From Prevotella sp. (GTDB lineage: Bacteria; Bacteroidota; Bacteroidia; Bacteroidales; Bacteroidaceae): a stretch of 64,000 nucleotides of DNA. Position numbers and translations under genes: made by a program. Shown in pieces: positions 32,565 through 39,411 of this stretch (the stretch's first letter is position 1; each line of letters begins with the position of its first letter). The stretch spans positions 1-64,000 of the forward strand of contig JAEEXI010000002.1 in the NCBI GenBank assembly GCA_016291495.1, in the 5' to 3' direction. The notes under the pieces are model-generated. The model made no database searches. It was not told the origin of the DNA and was given only the letters and a program-made list of their open reading frames with translations.

Positions 32565-33392
32565 GTGGAGAGACGACTGTTGCTGATTCTTTTCCTCATC
32601 GCCCTGTTGCCAGTTGGTAGCAGGGCGCAGGAGGATGAAGACGAGGATATCTATGCCACGCAGAATCTCAACGAAGTAGTGATTCTGGCCGATGGTCAGA
32701 CCTTTGAGGAATATTTGGTGAAGCAGGTGCTGGAGCATGCCAGCCCGCTCAAGAAACGCGTACAGACCCTGAATTATGCTGTGACGTGTAAACTGGACAA
32801 GGACCTCGACCTGAAACAGATGTCCCATCGCCGTACCATCACCTTTGCTGCCAGACTTGCAGGCTACGGACAGATTCTGTCAGCACTGATGGAACATCAG
32901 GTCTTTGGCATCACGATGGCTGAGGATATATCGTTTAACAAAGGCAGGATAAAGACCTCCAACGTGCGAATGGTAGAGATGAGGCAAGAGCTGACGGAAA
33001 AACAGGTAAGGGCATTCCTGAAGCACGACGGCATAATGAGTTCCAACGTATATGACAAGTTCTATGAAAAGGTACGTGACAAGGCCAAGGAACTGAAGAA
33101 GAAATACCGCAAGAAGCAGGAAACAGGCATGAAATACGTTGGCAGCTACACCATGGGCAATCGGACTATTTACAAGGTGAAGCTGGATAACATGCTGATA
33201 CACATCGTCGATGGCTGCTGGCAGATTAGGATGATTGACTATGTAGAGGGACAGAACAGAATGCATGGTGAGTTCAGGGAAGTAAGACCAGACCTGTTCC
33301 TGCTCTCAAAGGGCAATGCCAAAATATATCCGGATCGGAAGAAGTGGCCTAATGGCTATATCGCCCTGCAAATGACCTATACGTATAGGTAA
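32565..33392 (+). CDS. Secreted protein of unknown function
   Basis: The 275-residue protein starts at GTG (32565), 12 bases after the peptidase stop; the N terminus MERRLLLILFLIALLPVGSRA is a signal peptide. The mature part starts with an acidic stretch (EDEDEDIYATQNLNEVVIL) and contains a region rich in K/R (about 175-195, 'KAKELKKKYRKKQE') and a late beta-rich part. No motif is recognised. It probably forms an operon with the two upstream proteases and could be a substrate or partner. Confidence 0.7.
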   Translation: MERRLLLILFLIALLPVGSRAQEDEDEDIYATQNLNEVVILADGQTFEEYLVKQVLEHASPLKKRVQTLNYAVTCKLDKDLDLKQMSHRRTITFAARLAGYGQILSALMEHQVFGITMAEDISFNKGRIKTSNVRMVEMRQELTEKQVRAFLKHDGIMSSNVYDKFYEKVRDKAKELKKKYRKKQETGMKYVGSYTMGNRTIYKVKLDNMLIHIVDGCWQIRMIDYVEGQNRMHGEFREVRPDLFLLSKGNAKIYPDRKKWPNGYIALQMTYTYR

Positions 33393-33471
33393 TCCAAGTT
33401 TCCCCCAATTATTTTCAATTATTATTCATTTTAACATTTGGGAGAATTTTGAGCGCGGCAGCGCTCAAAAA

Positions 33472-33594
33472 ATGTCTAAAGAATCACGTGTGTCATGGAC
33501 TGAACCTGACACTCACGACGCCGCTGCACGCTGGTGGTACGAGTATTGGAAAGCAACTTTTTTGAAAAAAATGCCACAAGAAATCGATAATTGA
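33472..33594 (+). CDS. Possible 40-residue peptide ORF spanning the dispersed repeat
   Basis: An ATG at 33472 opens a 40-codon frame with a centre 'AARWWYEYWKATFLKKMPQ' and TGA at 33592-33594. A similar 'TRWWYEF' peptide (MEIQIHTTRDSATRWWYEFG, 36734-36808) is encoded at the second copy of the repeat, in the same local frame up to the poly-T. The third copy (38410) is read in a different frame. DNA conservation rather than peptide conservation therefore seems the rule, but the Trp-Trp-Tyr segment is shared. No ribosome-binding site is evident. Confidence 0.2.
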   Translation: MSKESRVSWTEPDTHDAAARWWYEYWKATFLKKMPQEIDN

Positions 33595-33614
33595 AAGATT
33601 TTTCACTATCTTTG
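33529..33614 (+). repeat. Dispersed intergenic element, copy 1, ending in a promoter
   Basis: CGCTGGTGGTACGAGT (33529-33544) is followed by a 32-bp string at 33548-33579 beginning GGAAAGCAACTTTTTTGAAA. The 32-mer is identical to 38410-38441 and nearly identical to 36791-36820. Copies 1 and 3 are both followed by ATTGAAAGATTTTT and a -7-like element, so the element appears to travel with, or be, a promoter module. Confidence 0.65.
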
Positions 33615-33726
33615 CAATCATAAATTATTGCAAAGTTCTCGATGCTCAGTGGAGCGAGAAGAGACTCTGGCCTTCATCGCTTTTACCTTGAACCACATCT
33701 GGTTGCAAGATCATAGGAGAAGTAAG

Positions 33727-33810
33727 ATGGAAGAGGTCAGAGGTAAGAAGGATATAAATTTAGAAATACCAATGGCAGTAGACCCCTTATTACATCCTGA
33801 AAAGGATTAA
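33727..33810 (+). CDS. Possible 27-residue small ORF
   Basis: ATG at 33727 with AGGAG 8-12 bases upstream reads MEEVRGKKDINLEIPMAVDP plus seven residues to TAA at 33808, 15 bases before the TonB-domain gene. The frame is open upstream to a TTG at 33628 (60 codons). It is hydrophilic with no motif. It may be a leader ORF or chance. Confidence 0.25.
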   Translation: MEEVRGKKDINLEIPMAVDPLLHPEKD

Positions 33811-33831
33811 ATGAACTGAAACGATATGAAT

Positions 33832-34623
33832 ATGAAACGATTTTTTTTAATTACGTTAGTATGCCTGTTCGTAGTTGCTGCGGATGTACAGGCACAAGGC
33901 AAAATTTATACGTATGAAGACGCTAATAAGGATGCTAGCATTACACGTCCAGAGTTTGCTAAGGAGAATGAGTCTTCGGGACTTGTTATGACTATGTCCC
34001 CTGTAGAACGGTGGCTGGTGCATCATTATCGTAAACCTGCCGATGCTAAGAAATACGAAAATGTGTTCATATCTTTCGTGGTTGAGCCCAACGGCACACT
34101 CTCTAATATCCAGGTGCAGGGGTCGGATGTACAAACAAAGACGAAGACCACCAAGCTGCTGCCATCCGTAAATAGAGAAGTGACTCGTGTGATAAGAGCC
34201 ATGCATAAATGGACACCCGCCAAGAAAAATGGCAAAGCCATCCGCTATAGGTATGAGTTTAATTTCAAAATACATGAATTTGAATTGGATCCTAACGAGG
34301 ATGCAGAACAAGCAGAAGAAATAGACCCCAACCATGTATACGAAATTGTTGAAGAAATGCCAGAATTCCCTGGTGGTATTGAGGCTTTATTTAAGTGGTT
34401 ATCTGATAATATTAAACCTCATGAGGAAATAGGACGCTGTGTTGTGGAGTTTATAGTGGAGAAGGATGGCTCCTTATCCAATCCGAAAATCAGTAAGTCT
34501 AAAACTCCGAAACTGGATGCCGAAGCCATCCGCTTGGTGAAAGCCATGCCTAAGTGGAAGCCTGGCAAGGAAAAAGGCAAAACCGTCCGTGTGAGGTACT
34601 CACTTCCCATTGCCTTTAAATAA
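33832..34623 (+). CDS. Secreted protein with two TonB C-terminal-like domains
   Basis: About 263 residues (ATG 33832; a second ATG two codons upstream). A signal peptide (MKRFFLITLVCLFVVAADVQA) is followed by two TonB_C-like repeats. The first is at about 55-150 ('VFISFVVEPNGTLSNIQVQG...MHKWTPAKKNGKAIRYRYEFNF'), the second at about 170-263 ('VVEFIVEKDGSLSNPKISKS...MPKWKPGKEKGKTVRVRYSLPI'). No N-terminal transmembrane anchor plus Pro-rich linker is present, so this is not a classical TonB. Similar soluble or lipid-anchored TonB_C proteins are common in Bacteroidota, with unknown roles. It is a paralogue of the gene at 35282. Confidence 0.82.
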   Translation: MKRFFLITLVCLFVVAADVQAQGKIYTYEDANKDASITRPEFAKENESSGLVMTMSPVERWLVHHYRKPADAKKYENVFISFVVEPNGTLSNIQVQGSDVQTKTKTTKLLPSVNREVTRVIRAMHKWTPAKKNGKAIRYRYEFNFKIHEFELDPNEDAEQAEEIDPNHVYEIVEEMPEFPGGIEALFKWLSDNIKPHEEIGRCVVEFIVEKDGSLSNPKISKSKTPKLDAEAIRLVKAMPKWKPGKEKGKTVRVRYSLPIAFK

Positions 34624-34655
34624 AAACAAATATGTGATCCTCTAATCTAACGTAT

Positions 34656-35201
34656 ATGGGTAACCAATGTGGTACTGATAATATGTTCGTAGGTGAGAAC
34701 CACCTCTGCATTCAGCAACACACTATGCTTAACACATCACTGGTTGTTTTTTGTGAAGAAATACTGAAACAGACAGGATATAGCCTTTCTAGCGAAGACG
34801 ACCAGAAGAAAACCTTTAGTTGTGAACTTCCCGTATTCGGTTCTTGCTCTGTCACAGTCCACGACTCTGGCATTAGCGGAAAAGACCTGATAGGGCTGGT
34901 AATCGTAAAGACCAAAAGGAAAATCAGTGAGGACGAAATGATGCCCATGCTTGAATATATGAAGCAGACCATAGTCACGGAACCGTATTACGATGACCAC
35001 GGATATGGTGGAAGTCCGAGACCTCACGAAATTAATCTACGCTGGAATCTTCCACAGGGCAGGGTTGGCATGACTTGGGACGGATTCAACAATGCTTATA
35101 GAGCGGACTGTGTCGCTATCACTCTCAGAGACTGCGCCTTCCTGCAAGCCATTGATGACAAGGATAGTTACGGCTATTCCCATTATGAGGATATAGATTG
35201 A
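34656..35201 (+). CDS. Hypothetical protein between two TonB_C paralogues
   Basis: The 181-residue product has no signal peptide or transmembrane segment. Possible starts are 34656, 34683 or 34725. The later part ('PHEINLRWNLPQGRVGMTWDGFNNAYRADCVAITLRD') is beta-rich. Nothing in it is recognised. It lies between two related secreted TonB_C-type proteins, yet appears cytoplasmic. The ORF has good coding character and no overlapping alternative. Confidence 0.6.
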   Translation: MGNQCGTDNMFVGENHLCIQQHTMLNTSLVVFCEEILKQTGYSLSSEDDQKKTFSCELPVFGSCSVTVHDSGISGKDLIGLVIVKTKRKISEDEMMPMLEYMKQTIVTEPYYDDHGYGGSPRPHEINLRWNLPQGRVGMTWDGFNNAYRADCVAITLRDCAFLQAIDDKDSYGYSHYEDID

Positions 35202-35281
35202 GGTACAATATGGACAATAATATATATATGCACTCAGAATTAAGAATAAGAGGAAATTATAACATCAATAGCATTCAATAT

Positions 35282-36115
35282 ATGAAAACGTTAGTATTAC
35301 GATTGGCAAGCCTGTTAGCCATCTTTATGATGTGCGGTATTCAGAGTCCTGTTCAGGCGCAGGATAACAAAATTTACACCTCAAATGTTGATAAATGGCC
35401 CGTTTTTAATGGGAAGACAGGGAGTGTAGAGGATTATATTATTGACCACTATCGCAGACCTGCTGGTGCTCCGGAAAAAGTGGAAATGGATATTGCATTT
35501 GTAGTAGAAAAGAACGGGAAGCTCTCCAATATTGAAATAAAGGGGCTTGAACGCATAACATCGAAAGGGGTTGAAGAAAGGCCTGTCCCGCCTTCTGTCA
35601 AGAAGGAGGTCATGCGCATATTGACAACGATGCCGGCATGGACTCCTGCCACAAAGAATGGTAAAGCCGTCCGCTATAAAGAAGAAACCATTATGAGTGT
35701 GATGGATAGGGGAACGAAAGTCAAAGAAGCAAGAGAAGGAGCAGAAAAATGGGAAAAAAAGGTCCGTGAGTCAAAAGCAAGCGGTAAAGTGTATGATGGA
35801 ATTGTAGACACCCGTCCTTTCTTTCCTGGTGGAGATGCAGCCCTCATTTCTTGGATAAAGACCAACATAAAGTACCCAGCGAAAGCCAAGGAGAAAGGAG
35901 TCACTGGAAGGGTAGTCGTTATCGTTACATTCATTGTTGAAATAGACGGAAGTCTTTCGGACATAAAGATTTCTCGCAACCAGGCCCCTGAGTTTAAAGC
36001 GGAATTTGAAGCCGAGGCCATCCGATTGATCAAGGCGATGCCTGCGTGGGATCCTGCTAGAAATTTCGGCACAGCAGTACGTTACAGATACACCTGTCCT
36101 ATCGATTTCAAATGA
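35282..36115 (+). CDS. Secreted protein with two TonB C-terminal-like domains (paralogue)
   Basis: 277 residues from the ATG at 35282, chosen because it starts a signal peptide (MKTLVLRLASLLAIFMMCGI...VQAQ); an upstream start at 35198 would bury it. Domain 1 (about 45-150) has 'MDIAFVVEKNGKLSNIEIKG...MPAWTPATKNGKAVRYKEE'. Domain 2 (about 180-277) has 'FFPGGDAALISWIKTNIKYPAKAKEKGVTGRVVVIVTF', the strongest TonB_C signature, and ends 'CPIDFK'. It is a clear paralogue of the gene at 33832, probably from local duplication. The role is unknown; interaction with TonB-dependent transporters is an inference. Confidence 0.82.
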   Translation: MKTLVLRLASLLAIFMMCGIQSPVQAQDNKIYTSNVDKWPVFNGKTGSVEDYIIDHYRRPAGAPEKVEMDIAFVVEKNGKLSNIEIKGLERITSKGVEERPVPPSVKKEVMRILTTMPAWTPATKNGKAVRYKEETIMSVMDRGTKVKEAREGAEKWEKKVRESKASGKVYDGIVDTRPFFPGGDAALISWIKTNIKYPAKAKEKGVTGRVVVIVTFIVEIDGSLSDIKISRNQAPEFKAEFEAEAIRLIKAMPAWDPARNFGTAVRYRYTCPIDFK

Positions 36116-36126
36116 CGGAGAATAAA

Positions 36127-36153
36127 CTCACAGGGGGATAGTCCCTCTGTGAG
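36127..36153 (+). terminator. 13-bp hairpin after the TonB_C paralogue
   Basis: CTCACAGGGGGA (from 36127) pairs with the CCCTCTGTGAG arm ending at 36153, with one G-U pair and a TAG loop. There is no U run. It shares its CTCACA...TGTGAG form with hairpins at 36824-36850 and near 38391-38405. Confidence 0.5.
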
Positions 36154-36733
36154 GTAGATATAATTCCGCATGATCTGTGACACCAGGGACAGGTATCGCT
36201 GACATGACACAGTACCAGTCCCTAGACATTCTACCCCCGCACGACTCTTTTTCTTTCGATAGACCTTTACAGGTCTATCTATGACTATATGTCCCTATCT
36301 ATAGGGATAGGGACTATATCGTATATAGTCCTTATAAAGCAAGTATCGGTATTTCCCGACTCTCAAAATCATTTGCGAAGGTACAAAATTTCGGGTAAGT
36401 GAGAACAAAGGAAATAAATTTCTTTTGTCGAACGTAAGAAATTTATCCAAAAAATCCAGCAAAGAACCAAAGGAAAGTTCACTTTTCTTTGTTCTTTCGA
36501 GCGGGAATGAGAATTCAGCCTAAATTCGATGAGAATTCAGCCTAAATTCGCCTCGAATTCAGCGTGCAAACTATCCGAATAATCCCTATGGGTCATTGAG
36601 ACTATCCGAACGGCTCATTCAGATAATCCCTTAGGGAGTATAGAGATTATCCGAATGAATGAAAGAAACTATCTGAATGACTCGTTCAGACTATCTCTAT
36701 GAAGAATGCTTAATCCACTAAAAATAAACGATT
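36154..36733. repeat. Palindrome field and degenerate direct repeats
   Basis: No gene is seen. GGGACAGGTA/TACCAGTCCC (36186-36195/36213-36222) is a near-perfect inverted repeat whose right arm recurs at 663-676. Three hairpins follow: GATAGACCT/AGGTCTATC (36258-36266/36271-36279), GTCCCTATC/GATAGGGAC (36291-36299/36306-36314) and GGACTATAT/ATATAGTCC (36311-36319/36323-36331). GAGAATTCAGCCTAAATTCG is repeated at about 36509 and 36530. From about 36568 to 36705 there are six degenerate units of about 22 bases based on ACTATCCGAATGACTCATTCAG. Confidence 0.6.
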
Positions 36734-36772
36734 ATGGAAATCCAGATTCACACAACTCGCGATTCTGCTACC

Positions 36773-36820
36773 CGCTGGTGGTACGAGTTTGGAAACCAAC
36801 TTTTTTGAAAAAATGCCATA
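36773..36820 (+). repeat. Dispersed intergenic element, copy 2
   Basis: CGCTGGTGGTACGAGT (36773-36788) followed by GGAAACCAACTTTTTTGAAA and on to 36820. It matches copy 1 (33529-33579) with a few changes. It is not followed by a promoter, but by the terminator hairpin of the convergent minus-strand gene. Confidence 0.6.
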
Positions 36821-36822
36821 AT

Positions 36823-36851
36823 GCTCACACAGGGACAGACCCTGTGTGAGC
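36823..36851 (-). terminator. Terminator of the minus-strand secreted-protein gene
   Basis: GCTCACACAGGG (36823-36834) pairs perfectly with CCCTGTGTGAGC (36840-36851). On the minus strand the hairpin is followed by ATTATGGCATTTTTT. Confidence 0.7.
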
Positions 36852-36891
36852 TATGAGGTAGTCGAGCGCATCAACCCAAGATGACCTGTTG

Positions 36892-38286
36892 CTATTTAAT
36901 GGTCATTAAACCATAACGCCACTTGGTATTACCATCACAGAGTTGTACTATCTCGTAACATCCGGGAGCCATACGGATAAAGTCAAAATGATCCTTCTCA
37001 GAATTACATCCGGTAATTTTTCTCTCACCAACTTTCCCCTTTAGGTTAAACCATGTAAGAAGCAATTGATAGCGGTCTTTATCAGTTTTGTCAGGGTTTT
37101 CAACATGGGTAACTTCATAATATAAACCGTTGTGAGCAAAACTCGTTATCAGATGCTCATCGCCTTTTACACCATCAAACATACTTGCAATCGTTCCATC
37201 AGGATTGACACCAATGAACTGATGGTAATCCAAATGTCCTGCCTGATGATAATCATAATGCTTATTGAAAACGGTAGGCGTTTTGAACCCATACTCATAC
37301 TTTATAAGGACACCATTGTTAAGGGCAAATGATTCGGCTATGGTTTTACCCCAATTCTCGCCAAGGTGTTTCCATGGCTTAGGAAACTCTTTTTTCTCAA
37401 CAATTTTATGAGTGTCTGACGTTTTGTCAAATTCTATTGTGCAGAATCCTGTATATCCAGTTAATTTATATTTTTTTACTTGAGAATAGAGAACTCCAAA
37501 TATAGCTTTGTTTCCATCAAATGAAATGAGGGTAGGAGGGCAACCGGAGTATTCCCAATCTTTGTCACCTGAGAATTTGCCCGTAGCTATTTCTCTTTCC
37601 CATTTTTCCTTATCAAAGAAGAGTTCATGAAGATCCTCCTTTACATATACAAAACCGGTATCAACTTCTATAGAGGGCCTTGTAGCGAAAATATAGCATC
37701 TGCCATCATCAGTGACAACATCTGGAAGCCGTTCAGGTATAGTTCGGTAAGTGCCGTCATCGAGATTCAAAATTTTATTTCCGTCTACTATTGTATATTT
37801 CCGATTGCCTGACGTAATTTGCGTTAATTCATATCTTGTACCGTTTGCAATGTTATTGTATTCTGATATATTGCCATCTGTACCAACCGCTACGAACTTA
37901 TACAAGGGAGTTCCATGATTGTTTACATAAAACGCATTGTTTATATGACCCAATCGGCGCCCCCAAGGATTCGTTTTCTCATAATTGAGCTCAGGTGACA
38001 CTTTACGGGTGTCATACACATAGACTTCTTTATTGTTAATGATATCCAGATTGGAATTGAACACAATTTCCTTTATATGTGCTACAGGATCGTAGATTCG
38101 AGTACACAATGTTGCAAAATAGCCACCATCTTCATTCTTGACAATAAAGTTAGTCTTGCTGTGCTTCATCTCTTCACGTGTTGCTTCTGGTATATCTTTA
38201 TAGTCAGAAAAATCAACTGTTATATTTTGGGCAACACTCGTAGAGGATACCCAGGCACACAGCATTGATAAAAATACATACCTCAT
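36892..38286 (-). CDS. Secreted protein of unknown function, probably beta-propeller-like
   Basis: The 464-residue protein has a signal peptide (about 1-19, ending SVAQ). It has a beta-rich body with repeated short strands and Asp/Gly/Asn turns such as 'YKFVAVGTDGNISEYN', 'FIGVNPDGTIASMFDGV'. That spacing resembles a propeller of 6-bladed-lactonase (6_BLADE) type, as seen in many Bacteroidota secreted proteins. No catalytic signature is visible. It has its own promoter and terminator and faces the TonB_C genes. The fold assignment is inference. Confidence 0.7.
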   Translation of the reverse strand: MRYVFLSMLCAWVSSTSVAQNITVDFSDYKDIPEATREEMKHSKTNFIVKNEDGGYFATLCTRIYDPVAHIKEIVFNSNLDIINNKEVYVYDTRKVSPELNYEKTNPWGRRLGHINNAFYVNNHGTPLYKFVAVGTDGNISEYNNIANGTRYELTQITSGNRKYTIVDGNKILNLDDGTYRTIPERLPDVVTDDGRCYIFATRPSIEVDTGFVYVKEDLHELFFDKEKWEREIATGKFSGDKDWEYSGCPPTLISFDGNKAIFGVLYSQVKKYKLTGYTGFCTIEFDKTSDTHKIVEKKEFPKPWKHLGENWGKTIAESFALNNGVLIKYEYGFKTPTVFNKHYDYHQAGHLDYHQFIGVNPDGTIASMFDGVKGDEHLITSFAHNGLYYEVTHVENPDKTDKDRYQLLLTWFNLKGKVGERKITGCNSEKDHFDFIRMAPGCYEIVQLCDGNTKWRYGLMTIK

Positions 38287-38335
38287 ATTCGATATTTTTT
38301 TAATTAGTTTTGAACAAATTTTAGTTACTTACCTG

Positions 38336-38366
38336 CAAAAGTACAAATAAAAATGGGAATAGCAAA
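38336..38366 (-). promoter_or_regulatory. Promoter of the minus-strand secreted-protein gene
   Basis: Minus-strand TTTG near 38366, a 19-base spacer and TACTTTTG near 38343-38336. The leader to the ATG at 38286 is about 45 bases. Confidence 0.65.
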
Positions 38367-38390
38367 TCAATTAGGAATAAAAACAAAAAG

Positions 38391-38476
38391 ACTCACACCT
38401 TGTGAGCATGGAAAGCAACTTTTTTGAAAAAAATGCCACAAAAGAGATAAAATTGAAAGATTTTTTTGTAAATTTG
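38391..38476 (+). repeat. Dispersed intergenic element, copy 3, with promoter
   Basis: A CTCACA-CCT-TGTGAG hairpin (about 38391-38405) is followed by the 32-mer identical to copy 1 (38410-38441), then ATTGAAAGATTTTTTT and TAAATTTG (about 38469-38476). The last is a -7-like element placed about 22 bases before the HNH gene start. Confidence 0.6.
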
Positions 38477-38498
38477 CGCATCATAACCTATGATATAA

Positions 38499-39359
38499 AT
38501 GGACTACGACGGTGGATTTATCTTGCAGAAGTACGTGAACTGGTCGCTCTTGACAGAGGGCCTGGCGATACCAACCTCCGTCTGCTCGCGCTTCGCCGAC
38601 TGGGACGCCTCGATTCTGACGCATGGAGCCAGCAAGCCTGTGAAGATTCTTATTGATGGCGTGTTCTACGAAGCTACGCTGAAGAACCAGAACTTCGATC
38701 AACAACGCTATCCTGGTCATAAAGACATCATTCAGATTCGATACACGCCCAATTCGCAAATTGCCGCCAAGTTGCGTAGTGTCTTTCAGGAAAGCTATGT
38801 TTATCTCGCAGCTCAGCATCAATTAGAAGAGAATCGCCATCGACAACTCGTATTGCCCAGCGACATTCGCGAATATATCCGTCTTTATCTCACACACAGC
38901 AAAGACGTGCTCTGTATGGAGTGCTGTACCAATGTGGAGTATCAACAGATTGCCAAGCGACTGAGTGTTGTACCAGAGGAAATCTACGAGCAGAGCGATG
39001 ATGATAAGTTCTTTATGGCAGACAAGACCGCTTCGATAGAGGAGAAGCAGCGGCTGGTGAAGTATCGCCGTATTGACCGCAGCATCATCCTGACCCTGAA
39101 GCGGTTCTACGACTATCGCGACGAGATTAGCGGCGAGAAAATTGGCGACGAGTATGGCGACAGCGTTGTCGAGGCTCACCACATCGACTACTTCACCCGT
39201 TCGCAGAACAACGACTCCACGAACATCATTATCATCAGTCCCAACTACCACCGCATTATCCACAAGAACAATCCGAGATTCAACCGCAAAAAGTTCCAGT
39301 TCGAGTTCGAGAATGGCGAGGTGCTGAGGCTAAAATTGTATGAGCATTTGAGATGTTGA
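38499..39359 (+). CDS. HNH endonuclease-domain protein
   Basis: The 286-residue protein ends with an HNH module (about 205-270): 'YDYRDEISGEKIGDEYGDSVVEAHHIDYF' supplies the His-His pair, '...NDSTNIIIISPNYHRIIHK' supplies the central Asn and the final metal-binding His. Zinc-binding CxxC pairs are absent, as in many restriction-type HNH proteins. The N-terminal 200 residues contain a predicted beta-rich part and a helical part and are unlike any family I know; they may bind DNA. It is the first gene of a five-gene unit with short gaps (53, 20, 26 and 25 bases). Likely role: restriction or anti-element defence, or a mobile-element nuclease. Confidence 0.8.
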   Translation: MDYDGGFILQKYVNWSLLTEGLAIPTSVCSRFADWDASILTHGASKPVKILIDGVFYEATLKNQNFDQQRYPGHKDIIQIRYTPNSQIAAKLRSVFQESYVYLAAQHQLEENRHRQLVLPSDIREYIRLYLTHSKDVLCMECCTNVEYQQIAKRLSVVPEEIYEQSDDDKFFMADKTASIEEKQRLVKYRRIDRSIILTLKRFYDYRDEISGEKIGDEYGDSVVEAHHIDYFTRSQNNDSTNIIIISPNYHRIIHKNNPRFNRKKFQFEFENGEVLRLKLYEHLRC

Positions 39360-39411
39360 AAATAAAGCAAGTAACAAGAAAAAAGAAAGTAATAACGCAA
39401 AATGTAGTTCT

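Larger units (their letters stand above)
33393..33825 (+). other. Intergenic region with dispersed element, promoter and palindrome
   Basis: It contains a GAGCGC-GGCA-GCGCTC hairpin (33451-33466), a dispersed repeat (33529-33579), a -7 element TATCTTTG (33607-33614), and an inverted repeat TTTGCAAT/ATTGCAAA (33611-33618/33627-33634) that overlaps the start-site region and may be an operator. Small ORFs at 33472-33594 and 33727-33810 are listed separately. Confidence 0.5.

Noticed and set aside
31131..32828. Large minus-strand ORF of 565 codons
   Set aside because: It lies opposite the exported C1B peptidase, which has a signal peptide and full catalytic signature; the antisense product has no family features.
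33832..36115. Classical TonB energy-transduction genes
   Set aside because: Neither protein has a membrane anchor plus Pro-rich linker, no exbB/exbD are adjacent, and each has two C-terminal domains.
36568..36705. Possible CRISPR-like array of 22-base units
   Set aside because: Units are degenerate, directly adjacent and have no constant repeat with unique spacers; no cas genes are nearby.
38402..38656. ORF starting in the dispersed element
   Set aside because: It overlaps the promoter region and first part of the HNH gene in another frame; the HNH frame from 38499 has domain support.
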